A stretch of 64,000 nucleotides of DNA from Microbulbifer sp. ALW1 (GCF_009903625.1 NZ_CP047569.1:3652001-3716000); one strand, 5' to 3'. Shown: positions 27,485-36,133, counted from the first letter of the stretch. The notes: generated by a model not told the origin, from the sequence alone. A program made the numbers and translations.

Positions 27485-29473
27485 TTACGGCGTATACCAG
27501 ATCGGCGATGACCAGGCGCGCTGGCGAATGGTCTTGGGTAATTCCTCGGGATGCTCAACGCCGGCCTTTTTCGCGTCGTACATACTCCAACGGCACACCG
27601 GATTTTCCAGCACGCGGGCGTAGTAAAAGGCATGTTCTGCCGGGTCAAAGTCAGGATCCGTCCAGGTGGCCGCCAGTTGCGCGTCACCTTTGTCGGAGCT
27701 GATGGAGCAGTCTTCCAGATTAACGGTGGCGCCGTTGTCGGGGCACTGATGCGTTTTGGGATCCGGCTTTGCGCCGTCAGAGCAAGCGACGTCATAGGTC
27801 ATTTCTTCCAGCTTGTCGTCCGCTGTGCGCCAGCCCTTGATGATTTGCAAACGAGCCAATGGAGCACTGTTGGGGTCCCGTTGCGCCCACAACATCAGCG
27901 TCGGCGCCTTGCCTTCCGGAGCTTCACCCAGATCGCCGCCCTGGGGCACACCACTCTGGTAACCAATTTCTACCCAATTGTTTTTCGTAGCCATGTCAGC
28001 GGGAAAACCGTAACCGGCGAACATCCGGATCTTGGTACGGGTACCACTGGTACCGAAGGTTTCCTTACGGTATAGCGCGTCCCAGATGCCCTCGCGTGTA
28101 TTGCTTTCGGCCCAGACGCCCGCAATCCCGCCCGGGTTGTATAGCTTGGTAGGGTCGTCCTCGGCCTTCAGGCCCATCGCGAGTGCTGTAGGGTTCGGCT
28201 TGAGTCCCAGGCGTACTTCTGGAGCGCCGTCGTTATTGGCGTAATGCCCCTCGAAATCACTCTCGGTGGTATCACTGGGGGTACCGTTGTGGTTGTCGGT
28301 GGAGGCGATGATGCCCTGCTTGAACGGATTTACTCCCATCTTCGCCTGGTGACGCAGACCAAATATCAGGCCATTGCGCACTAATCCGTAGTCGTTGGTG
28401 CAGCCGGCAGTGTTTTCGCCCTCACATTTTGGGAACACCATTTCAAAGTTACAGGCCTCGTCCGTGGTCATGATCCCGGTCTGGCACTCGGAGTTGCCCT
28501 TCACCTGCATAACCTCTACCAGACGATCCATGCGTTCACGACGCTCGACAATGTCCTGAGTCCACTCGGAGCCGTCACTATTTTTTCCCCAGTAGAGGCG
28601 CCCCCAGTAAAAGTTCGGGTTGTGGGGAATGGTCAGCACCTGGCATTCTCCAGTGCAATTGGTTTCCAGCCATTTATGCAGCTCTTCTCCGGTACCCTCA
28701 AACGCAGAAAACACCGTTTTCGGTACCTTGGCACTGCGGAAAATGACATTGCGGTGCATCATGCCGCCACCGCCCTCCGGCGCGTTGGCGGAAAATTCGA
28801 ACGCGACCAGGGATGTGAACTTGCCCGGTTCGTAGTTTTCAGCCGCCGCCTGCTGAATGCGGCCCCAGGGGCCGGTCACCGCGTCCACGCAGGTTTTGCC
28901 ATCTTCGCCGCACAGATCCGCAAGACGCTTGGCCGGCGACTTTGAGATACCTGCGAATATTTCCTCGAAATATTTGATCTCGTTCGCACGCATCCCCTTA
29001 CAGGTTTCCGTGTCGTAACCTTTCATTTCCGGGTTGGTGCAGATTTCGTATTCACCCAACGCCTCCGCATGATCGGTAATGGCGACAAAGTCCAGGGGCG
29101 AAATGATCTTCTTCTCCACACCGGTGGGCAGCTTTATCGTCTCCCCCTTGGCAAAGCGATAAGCCATAAAAGGGTCATTCAGGGCATTGCCGAAGATATA
29201 GGCATCCAATGAATAAGCCGTATGGATGTGAAGCTCGCCGAAGTAGGCGTCACGCAGTGGATTAGTGGGCACCTCGCTGCTGCCCCCTGCCTTGTTTACC
29301 GGAGTCGTCGTGGCGTCTGTCGGTATCGGCGTATCATTCGTTTCAGCGGTTTCGACGCTTTCAACCTCTGCCGTAGCATCCAGCCCGATTGATTCTTCCA
29401 CTTTTTTGGGATCAGATTTATTGCTACAAGCGCCTAGTAAAAGCACCGCCAGAACGCAGATGCTGTATCGCAC
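27485..29473 (-). CDS. DUF3604 lipoprotein (PHP-like metal hydrolase), copy 2
   Basis: The protein has 662 residues. The lipobox LLGAC gives Cys16, with an acidic Thr/Glu linker to about residue 72. PHP-like motifs: FGELHIHTAYSLDA (H82, H84), AITDHAEALGEYE (D134, H135), TIPHNPN and ASTDNHNG. It has a longer insert with several cysteines (CTNPEMKGYDTETC, CGEDGKTC, CTGEC) that could form disulfides outside the cytoplasm. The C-terminus is RAWSSPIWYTP. It sits between DUF3604 copy 3 and sulfatase 4. Metal-dependent hydrolysis, probably of a phosphoester, is inferred from the superfamily; the substrate is unknown. Confidence 0.88.
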   Translation of the reverse strand: MRYSICVLAVLLLGACSNKSDPKKVEESIGLDATAEVESVETAETNDTPIPTDATTTPVNKAGGSSEVPTNPLRDAYFGELHIHTAYSLDAYIFGNALNDPFMAYRFAKGETIKLPTGVEKKIISPLDFVAITDHAEALGEYEICTNPEMKGYDTETCKGMRANEIKYFEEIFAGISKSPAKRLADLCGEDGKTCVDAVTGPWGRIQQAAAENYEPGKFTSLVAFEFSANAPEGGGGMMHRNVIFRSAKVPKTVFSAFEGTGEELHKWLETNCTGECQVLTIPHNPNFYWGRLYWGKNSDGSEWTQDIVERRERMDRLVEVMQVKGNSECQTGIMTTDEACNFEMVFPKCEGENTAGCTNDYGLVRNGLIFGLRHQAKMGVNPFKQGIIASTDNHNGTPSDTTESDFEGHYANNDGAPEVRLGLKPNPTALAMGLKAEDDPTKLYNPGGIAGVWAESNTREGIWDALYRKETFGTSGTRTKIRMFAGYGFPADMATKNNWVEIGYQSGVPQGGDLGEAPEGKAPTLMLWAQRDPNSAPLARLQIIKGWRTADDKLEEMTYDVACSDGAKPDPKTHQCPDNGATVNLEDCSISSDKGDAQLAATWTDPDFDPAEHAFYYARVLENPVCRWSMYDAKKAGVEHPEELPKTIRQRAWSSPIWYTP

Positions 29474-29515
29474 AGTAACACCTCATTTAACTAATATTTT
29501 TTCGGGCAACGTGAA

Positions 29516-31504
29516 TCAAGGGGTATACCAAATAGGGCTGGAGAAGGCGCGCTCTTGCTGAACCATAGGCACCTTTTTATCCATCTCAATCTTGTTTCTC
29601 ACCTTGTCGTACAGGGTCCAGCGGGGCGTGGGAATCTGTAGTACCCGCACGTAATACACAGCTTTATGCGCGGGATTGAACTCTTTGTCTTCGAAGTAAC
29701 CGATTAACTGCGCATCGCCGATATCATCGGTGTACTTAGCGGTTTTCTTGTCTACCGTAGTACCCACATGCTGGATATGACCCTGGCTGTCCAGCTTGCG
29801 ATTGCCCGACCACTTCACGTTGTAGACTTTTTCGTGGGTGTTTCCACTGCCATCCACCCAGCCTTTGATAATTTGAATACGATCCAGGTTTGCGCCTTGC
29901 GGGTCTTTCATGGCGGCAACGAGGAATTTGATTCGCTTGGTACCCTTATCGCCTTTCAGTTTGCCCCCCATTGGGACGCCTTTTTCATAACCGCGTTTGA
30001 CCATATCCGCTTCGGCATCTTCCGGGCTGAAATCGAAACCACCGAAAAAGCGCAGGGTCATACGTGGGCCAGTGGTGGCAAACGTCTCCTTGCGCATCAT
30101 GGCGTCCCAGATGGCTTCACGGGTATTTTCAGCCGCCCAGACCCCCATACTGCCGGAAGCCGCCATTTCCCAGCCCATGTAGACGTCGGTCGGCCCACTT
30201 AACAGGGGGAAGTCCCAACGGGTCTTGTTGCTGGGCTCAAGGGTTTTGAACTTGCCAAAGAAATTGTCGTCGTCCGGTGTGGACAAACCCGTGTGGGTAT
30301 CTGTGCCGGCATTGGCACCGTACTGGAAGGGGTTGGTTCCGAGTTTATCTTCAAGCCGCATACCGGCCTTGAGGGCCGGGCGCCAGTATTCATATTTGAA
30401 CGAGCCCGGTGGTTTGGGTTTTAAAATCAGATTGCCGCGGTCCCACAGATCCCAGTCGGAAAACTCGTCTTCCGGTGACAGGCTGGGATGGGATTCACTC
30501 TGCCCCTTGATCTGGGTGACTTCATACAGTGGCTCGTAGCGCGCGCGCATTTCCGCCCACTCTTTGGTCATGGGCGAGCCATCGAAACGCTTCTCCTCAA
30601 ACATACGGCCATTGGACATATTGCCGTTGTGGGGAATGGCCAGCACCCGGCCACCGGTCTTGTCTTCGTAGGCTTTCATCCAGGCCCAGAGCTTTTCCGG
30701 GTCCTGGGTTTCGAAGGTGGTCAGAGGGAGTAAACTGCGGGTTTTACTGGCATCGTCACGGAAGATCACGTTGCGGTGCAAGTTGTCGCCACCATCCGCA
30801 TTCACCGTCCATTCGTAGGCGATAAATGTGGTGAACTCACCGGGCTTATTGTACTTCTCGGCGGCATCAACGGTTTTCTCCCAGGCCGACTTCATCCACT
30901 TGGGGTCCATCACTTCCTTCGGTAACTTGCCTTCCGATTGCAGCACAATCAGCTCACTCTTGGCGTCCGCCGCCTTTTTTTCATCGCCGGAATTGAGAGC
31001 CTCGTTCCAGCGCTTCAGCGTCGGGTCCGCCATCATTTCCGGATTACCGGCTATGAGCTCATTGATTACGCCCATACCATCGGAATGGTCGGTAATCATG
31101 AACCAGTCATAAGGCCGACTGAGCCTGGTCGGGAGGCCAGTATTGGATTTCACTTCTTCGCCCAGGGCAAACCGATAGGCATCTTCCGGTGAGAGAATGG
31201 CACCATCCATTCCCGCATCGGCAGACCAGCCGGTGTGTACATGAGTATCGCCAAAATACGCCTCGGTCGGGTAAGACGTATTGGTCGGCCGCGAAGTCCG
31301 GGACGACGGCGCCGCTTCGGGCATAGGCGCCTTGCCTGTCGTGTCCGACACGGGGCCATCCGCGGTACCCAGTTCCTCGTCCACCAGGGTCCCACCTTTC
31401 CCGCCCGAAGCGTCATTCGCGGCCTGGTCTTCGCGATCTCCGCCACACGCCGACAGTGCAATGACCGCCACCAATACGGATAAAGACAAACCGTGCTTGT
31501 TCAT
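29516..31504 (-). CDS. DUF3604 lipoprotein (PHP-like metal hydrolase), copy 3
   Basis: The protein has 662 residues. The lipobox IALSAC gives Cys20. PHP-like motifs: FGDTHVHTGWSADA (H88, H90), MITDHSDGMG (D139, H140), AIPHNGN and AGTDTHTG. The C-terminus is RAFSSPIWYTP. It is closer to copy 1 than to copy 2: both have QIKG-S-E(T/S)HP followed by LSP-DEF, and DRIQ(V/I)-KGWV. It is second in the five-gene operon, 105 bases after sulfatase 5 and 42 before copy 2. The three copies are divergent enough to act on different substrates or positions. Confidence 0.88.
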   Translation of the reverse strand: MNKHGLSLSVLVAVIALSACGGDREDQAANDASGGKGGTLVDEELGTADGPVSDTTGKAPMPEAAPSSRTSRPTNTSYPTEAYFGDTHVHTGWSADAGMDGAILSPEDAYRFALGEEVKSNTGLPTRLSRPYDWFMITDHSDGMGVINELIAGNPEMMADPTLKRWNEALNSGDEKKAADAKSELIVLQSEGKLPKEVMDPKWMKSAWEKTVDAAEKYNKPGEFTTFIAYEWTVNADGGDNLHRNVIFRDDASKTRSLLPLTTFETQDPEKLWAWMKAYEDKTGGRVLAIPHNGNMSNGRMFEEKRFDGSPMTKEWAEMRARYEPLYEVTQIKGQSESHPSLSPEDEFSDWDLWDRGNLILKPKPPGSFKYEYWRPALKAGMRLEDKLGTNPFQYGANAGTDTHTGLSTPDDDNFFGKFKTLEPSNKTRWDFPLLSGPTDVYMGWEMAASGSMGVWAAENTREAIWDAMMRKETFATTGPRMTLRFFGGFDFSPEDAEADMVKRGYEKGVPMGGKLKGDKGTKRIKFLVAAMKDPQGANLDRIQIIKGWVDGSGNTHEKVYNVKWSGNRKLDSQGHIQHVGTTVDKKTAKYTDDIGDAQLIGYFEDKEFNPAHKAVYYVRVLQIPTPRWTLYDKVRNKIEMDKKVPMVQQERAFSSPIWYTP

Positions 31505-31609
31505 TTTTTAGCTTCCCTAGCAAAAGAATCTTTAAATAACTTTGCCTCGAACTGATGCCAGTAACGGGGCAGAAAATTACGCTGTAAATGGGTGTCCAGC
31601 GATCACACG

Positions 31610-33145
31610 CTAACGCTGCTGATGCGCCAGTGAATTGATCAGCTTACTGACCTCGTCGACCTGCACCGACATACTCTCCTGCACCGGCGGAAACTCCTGG
31701 AAACTTTTGACAAATTTCTGAATCTCCCCAGCGGCTGGCCCCGATGTCCAGCTGCGGTTTTCCGCCCACTCGTCGTAGCCGCGCGCATCGATGAAACGTT
31801 CAAACGGGTCGAGTTTCAGGTTGATAATATAGGGCGTGGTTAAGGGTATCTGGCTGGCACGGAACCACTCTTCCTGATCGATAAACAGAAACTTCCAGTC
31901 GCCATGCCGCATACCATGAAAGGTAGTTTCGGTGAAGTAGAAGAATTCCTTACGCTTCGTTTTTCCTTGTTTCAACAGTATGTCGGTCTGGTCGTAGCCA
32001 TCGAGATGCACCTTGAAGTTTTTGTCGCCAACCTTGGCGCCTGACAGCAACTTTTCTTTGATGTTGCTCTCGCCAACAATGGACAGGATGGTGGGAACCC
32101 AGTCTTCCATCGCCATAAATTCACCGGCGGAAACACCGGCGGGGATGTGCCCTTTCCAGCTCACGAGCATGGGAACACGAAAGCCGCCTTCCCAGCCACC
32201 GACACCTTTTTCTCCGTGGAACGGCTGATTGCCACCATCCGGCCAGGAATTCGACGCGGCGCCGTTGTCAGTGGAGAACATCACCAGGGTGTTGTCTGCC
32301 ACGCCAAGCTCGTCCAGCAAATCCAGCAACTCGCCGACGATATCATCCAGTTCCATCATGCCGTCGGCGTAGATGCCGTAGCCGCTTTTTCCCTGATACT
32401 TCTTGTTCAGATTCGTCCGGTAGTGCATGCGCGTTGTGTTGTGCCTCACAAAAAATGGCTTTCCGGCTTTGACCGACTCGGTAATAAAACGCTTGGATTG
32501 TTCGAGCACTTCCCAGTCGAGATTGCGCTGGCGCTCCTGACCCCAGGCGCCCATGTCCTCGATTTGCTGCTTGCCATCGGACTGTGCCTTGGCGTGCACA
32601 ACCCCACGCATTTTCAGCCCGTACTGCTTTTGTATTGCCGGGTCTTTCGGGTAATCGTATTGCTCGGGATATTCACCCGCATTCAGGTGATAGAGAATGC
32701 CAAAGAATTCATCAAACCCGTGCGCCGTTGGCAGGTGCTCATCCCGGTCACCCAGGTGGTTTTTTCCGAATTGGCCAGTGACATAACCGTGTGGCTTGAG
32801 CAGCTCCGCCATCGTCGGTGTCTCAGCTTTGATGCCCTGTTCGGCGCCAGGCAGACCAACGGTACTGAGACCGATCCGCATGGGATACCGACCGGTAATA
32901 AACGACGCCCGCCCTGCGGTGCAGGACGCATGGGCATAGTGATCCATGAAAATCATGCCGTCTTTGGCAATGCGATCGATATTAGGGGTCGAGCCTCCCA
33001 TCATTCCGCGGTGGTAGGCGCTGACATTCCACATACCAATATCATCACCCCAGATAATGAGTATATTGGGCTTTTCCGCGGCACTGACGACCAGTGCCGC
33101 CACGCACAGATAGAGGGCGGCTACACACTGGCACAATGTTTTCAT
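31610..33145 (-). CDS. Exported S1-family sulfatase 5 (CTAGR motif), first gene of the five-gene operon
   Basis: The protein has 511 residues. A signal peptide (about 1-22) ends before AEKPNILIIWGDDIG (DD 34-35). The formylglycine motif is SCTAGRASFITGR with C75, with Ala at the Pro position. KNHLGD and STDNGAASNSWPDGGNQPFHGEKGVGGWEGG follow. It is related to sulfatases 1 and 2, sharing the WNVSA..RGMMG region, PKDP and AGKPFFVRHNTTRMH. It is the promoter-proximal gene of the run sulfatase 5, DUF3604-3, DUF3604-2, sulfatase 4, sulfatase 3. The 237-base gap to the divergent CDF gene should hold its promoter. Confidence 0.9.
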   Translation of the reverse strand: MKTLCQCVAALYLCVAALVVSAAEKPNILIIWGDDIGMWNVSAYHRGMMGGSTPNIDRIAKDGMIFMDHYAHASCTAGRASFITGRYPMRIGLSTVGLPGAEQGIKAETPTMAELLKPHGYVTGQFGKNHLGDRDEHLPTAHGFDEFFGILYHLNAGEYPEQYDYPKDPAIQKQYGLKMRGVVHAKAQSDGKQQIEDMGAWGQERQRNLDWEVLEQSKRFITESVKAGKPFFVRHNTTRMHYRTNLNKKYQGKSGYGIYADGMMELDDIVGELLDLLDELGVADNTLVMFSTDNGAASNSWPDGGNQPFHGEKGVGGWEGGFRVPMLVSWKGHIPAGVSAGEFMAMEDWVPTILSIVGESNIKEKLLSGAKVGDKNFKVHLDGYDQTDILLKQGKTKRKEFFYFTETTFHGMRHGDWKFLFIDQEEWFRASQIPLTTPYIINLKLDPFERFIDARGYDEWAENRSWTSGPAAGEIQKFVKSFQEFPPVQESMSVQVDEVSKLINSLAHQQR

Positions 33146-33382
33146 TATTACCTCTGAAGAACATTAAATTTATTGAAGGCCTTCCGGAATCCGGCTGAAG
33201 GAAGTATAGGCACCGAATATTCCCCCAACGGTTAATTGGCGGCGAAGGCTCTCCTTTTGAAAATAGGATAAAGTTTCAGGGCTTCTATAATCAGCTGTCG
33301 CCAAGAGACCGCGAAATACGATAATTTGGGCACTGTTTTCGAACATCAGTGATCACCACTCAGCCAGCATTAAGGGGAAACC
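33146..33382. promoter_or_regulatory. Divergent intergenic region, sulfatase operon versus CDF exporter
   Basis: This 237-base gap between divergent starts must hold both promoters. I see AT-rich patches near 33150-33175 and 33262-33290 but no repeat or operator that I can assign. Confidence 0.35.
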
Positions 33383-34501
33383 ATGGCTCAGGGTTCAAAG
33401 AAAGCCGTTCTATACGCCATTTGTGTCAACGCAATCATCACCGTCTTGAAAGGAATTGCCGCAATGGCCACTCATTCCGCGGCAATGATGAACGAAGCGG
33501 TACACAGCCTGATGGACACCCTCAACCAGGTGTTCCTGTTGATCGGCCTCAAACGCGGCAGCCAGCCCGCCGATACGCAGTACGCCTTCGGGCACGGCCA
33601 GAAGAAATACCTGTGGAACCTGTGGAGCGCCATCGGCCTTTTTTCCATCGGCTGTGGCCTCGGTCTCGCCCATGCCTGGCACGCCTGGCACAATCTGGGA
33701 CACATCCAACGCCCCGAAGCCATATCCGTGTTCGGCATGGAAATTGCGCCTATCTGGATTTCAGCGGTGGTGCTGGTCATCGCCTTCCTGCTGGAAGGTT
33801 ATGTGTTAATGGTGGCAGGGAAAGAATTTCTCTCGCGCATGCGTGCGGAAGGTAAGCGCAACCCCTTCCGCTACCTCGCCGATGCCGATGACCCGACACT
33901 AATTGCCGTACTGCTGGAGGATTCCATCGCAGTGACCGGGGTGATTCTTGCCGCCACCGGTATCGGCATGACCCAGTCTACCGGCAACCCTATGTGGGAT
34001 ATCGGCTTCTCTGTATTGATTGCCCTGATGCTCGGGTTTACCGCGATCTTTCTCGGAAAGATCAATATGCGCTACCTCACCAATATTCGCGATAAGGACG
34101 CCGAGCGCGCCTTCCATGACATCGTCAAACATCATCGCGAGGTAGAGCGCTATCACGACCTGCGTTCGGTGATCGTCGACGACACCCACACCGTGGTCGT
34201 GGCGGAAGTTGAACTGCGGGAAGAAGTATTGATGCGGGATATGCGGGAGCGGATTAGCAATCACGAGCGCCAGCTCCTGGAGCGAGTGCCGGAACACCGG
34301 CGCACCGGGGCCGTACTGGAATATGCGGAGACCCGCGCAATTGTGCAGGCGACACTGGAGGCAACCGAAGAGCTGATTGATGAGCTGGAAACCGAATTGA
34401 AACAGCGCTGCCCCAGGGTTTTCCATCTCACGATTGAAATTGACGGCATAGCGCCACCGTCGAAACTGGACAACCCGCAGCAATTAAACGAGGGACTGTG
34501 A
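33383..34501 (+). CDS. Cation diffusion facilitator (CDF) family transporter
   Basis: The protein has 372 residues and several predicted membrane helices. The CDF signature is HSAAMMNEAVHSLMDTLNQ, with H41 and D45 in the HxxxD metal site of helix II. A second metal-site helix with LLEDSIAVTGVI (Asp in LEDS) follows near residue 177. The C-terminal cytoplasmic domain (about 235-372) is longer than usual and ends with a Glu-rich helical part. CDF proteins export Zn, Fe, Mn or Co by proton antiport. GGGGAAACC lies before the ATG. It is monocistronic and not obviously linked to the sulfatase genes except by divergence. The metal cannot be told from sequence. Confidence 0.9.
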   Translation: MAQGSKKAVLYAICVNAIITVLKGIAAMATHSAAMMNEAVHSLMDTLNQVFLLIGLKRGSQPADTQYAFGHGQKKYLWNLWSAIGLFSIGCGLGLAHAWHAWHNLGHIQRPEAISVFGMEIAPIWISAVVLVIAFLLEGYVLMVAGKEFLSRMRAEGKRNPFRYLADADDPTLIAVLLEDSIAVTGVILAATGIGMTQSTGNPMWDIGFSVLIALMLGFTAIFLGKINMRYLTNIRDKDAERAFHDIVKHHREVERYHDLRSVIVDDTHTVVVAEVELREEVLMRDMRERISNHERQLLERVPEHRRTGAVLEYAETRAIVQATLEATEELIDELETELKQRCPRVFHLTIEIDGIAPPSKLDNPQQLNEGL

Positions 34502-34540
34502 GGCTCCACCGATACGCTATGGATGCCTCAATAAAATGAC

Positions 34541-34563
34541 AGTGCCGGCTTCAGGCCGGCGCT
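34541..34563. terminator. Candidate hairpin between CDF and TfoX genes
   Basis: GCCGGC-TTCAG-GCCGGC lies between the convergent ends. Only a weak T-rich tail (CTATTT) follows, so termination is plausible but not strong. Confidence 0.4.
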
Positions 34564-34885
34564 ATTTCGGCGGTAACGAACCGGCAAATTCCACGCCTTT
34601 ATTTACCCAACCATTCAGGTCTTCGACAATCGCATCTTCTTCGACATAGACCATGCCTTTGAGGGGTCTGCCGGTGTAATCCATTGGACGTGTGTAGCGC
34701 TCACCCAGTGCATCCTGGTAGTTGTCTGGCCCCACCCGGACCATCAGTTCTTCGCCCACCACACCACAGGCCATATTGCCGTTGAGCATAAAGGCCAGGC
34801 CACCGAACATCTGCTTTTCACTCAGGCCATCGCTCTCTTTCAGCAGGTAGCGCACTTTCTTCGCCAGCTCTTCGTTGTAAGCCAT
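34562..34885 (-). CDS. TfoX N-terminal domain protein
   Basis: The protein has 107 residues, all of them a TfoX-N domain: LLKESDGLSEKQMFGGLAFMLNGNMACGVVGEELMVRVGP, with the GLAFMLNGNM core, and PLKGMVYVEED. It lacks the TfoX C-terminal domain, as do many short bacterial members. Full TfoX/Sxy regulates competence, but stand-alone TfoX-N proteins have no established role. Its ATG overlaps the stop of the upstream small gene by one base, so the two are co-transcribed. Length is usual for the stand-alone form. Confidence 0.88.
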   Translation of the reverse strand: MAYNEELAKKVRYLLKESDGLSEKQMFGGLAFMLNGNMACGVVGEELMVRVGPDNYQDALGERYTRPMDYTGRPLKGMVYVEEDAIVEDLNGWVNKGVEFAGSLPPK

Positions 34886-35124
34886 TACTCACTCCTTCCT
34901 TTATAAATTCTGTCGTGGAAAATCAGGCAGCCGGTGCCGCACCGGGTTTTCGGGTGCAGGTTCAAATAGGCTTGGATAGGTTCGCGTGCGCAGGTGTAGC
35001 AGGTGTATAGGGAGATGTAATTCTTCTGACTGGCAAAATCGTTGTGCAACGCCTGAATACGCTCACTACGCTTGGGAGGGAGCAGGCTAATATACTCAGC
35101 AAGTAGTTGCGGAATCTGCGCCAT
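34885..35124 (-). CDS. Small Cys-containing hypothetical protein coupled to the TfoX-N gene
   Basis: The product has 79 residues and no recognised family. It contains CYTC near residues 42-45 and CGTGC near 62-66, which could bind one metal ion. No signal peptide or membrane segment is apparent. The stop codon overlaps the start of the TfoX-N gene by one base, strong support for real translation and coupling. No clear Shine-Dalgarno precedes the chosen ATG, so the start is uncertain. Confidence 0.6.
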   Translation of the reverse strand: MAQIPQLLAEYISLLPPKRSERIQALHNDFASQKNYISLYTCYTCAREPIQAYLNLHPKTRCGTGCLIFHDRIYKGRSE

Positions 35125-35255
35125 GCGAGAAAATTTTTTGCCATTATCGTTGTAAGTGTAGCAAAGAATATGAAAGGCGCCGGCTGGCAGGAGATTTTCT
35201 CCCCTACCCGCTATCCGGCCAGGTCATTGACGGGGTTATGAGCCGCTAACGGCGG

Positions 35256-36017
35256 TCAATCGAGCATTTCCAGGCGGCCGCCATTGAGGTGATACATGGC
35301 GCCGACAATCTTGAGCTTGCCCTCTTTCTCCAGCGCAGAGAGGATTTCGCTCTCATCGCGGATTTCATTCATCGCCCGGCGTACATTGCTGGCCGCGACC
35401 AGGTCGACAAACTCGTCATTCTTGCTGCTACGGTCACCGTCATAGGCGGTGGCCTTTACCGCTGGTTTGATTTCATCCAGCAACTGGGTGAGCTTGCCCA
35501 TTTTTACACCATCAATGGCGCCTTTCACTGCGCCACAGGCGGTATGCCCCATCACCAGAATCACCTTGGCACCAGCCGCCGCGCAGGCAAACTCGAGGCT
35601 GCCAACCACATCGTCATTACAGATATTGCCGGCCACCCGGGTATTGAAGGATTCACCCAGCCCCATATCCAGCAGTATTTCAGCCGGCGTCCGCGAGTCG
35701 ATACAGCTGAGAATGGCCGCTGCCGGATATTGCCCGGTGGCACTGGCGCGCTTCTGGGCCAGATAATCGTGCTGCTGCATTTTGCCATTGCGAAAGCGTT
35801 CGTTGCCCTGCTTCAGCATTTGAATCACGTCGTCTGGGCTCATGGCATCGCGCGCCTCTTTACTCAGCGCCGCGGCGTAGCTCACTCCGGAAAAGCCCGT
35901 AAGCCCGACACCGGCAGCCATGCCCACTGCGCCAGCGCCGAGCGCGGCTTTTAACAGGCCTCGTCGGGAAGTATCCGGTGACTGGCTGGAATGCGTTTCC
36001 GTGGGTTTTCTGTTCAT
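35256..36017 (-). CDS. Tat-exported beta-class carbonic anhydrase
   Basis: The protein has 253 residues. The N-terminus is a Tat signal: SRRGLLKAALGAG with twin Arg 18-19, and a long hydrophobic stretch to about residue 50. The beta-carbonic anhydrase core has zinc ligands C105, H158 and C161 and the Asp/Arg dyad in SCIDSR (D107, R109), followed by HTACGAVKGA. The enzyme interconverts CO2 and bicarbonate. Tat export implies that it folds with zinc in the cytoplasm and works in the periplasm. It is alone on the minus strand, with the desaturase gene 116 bases upstream. The assignment is firm; the physiological role is open. Confidence 0.92.
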   Translation of the reverse strand: MNRKPTETHSSQSPDTSRRGLLKAALGAGAVGMAAGVGLTGFSGVSYAAALSKEARDAMSPDDVIQMLKQGNERFRNGKMQQHDYLAQKRASATGQYPAAAILSCIDSRTPAEILLDMGLGESFNTRVAGNICNDDVVGSLEFACAAAGAKVILVMGHTACGAVKGAIDGVKMGKLTQLLDEIKPAVKATAYDGDRSSKNDEFVDLVAASNVRRAMNEIRDESEILSALEKEGKLKIVGAMYHLNGGRLEMLD

Positions 36018-36133
36018 GCTTCGCCTCGTCTACAAAGCTCGTATACAAAGAAGGATATTACCGGCCTCGGCGGCGGCACTCCTTTGAGCGTAGACGATTC
36101 TGGCGTCATTGAGCCCCATTCAAGGAACTTGCC

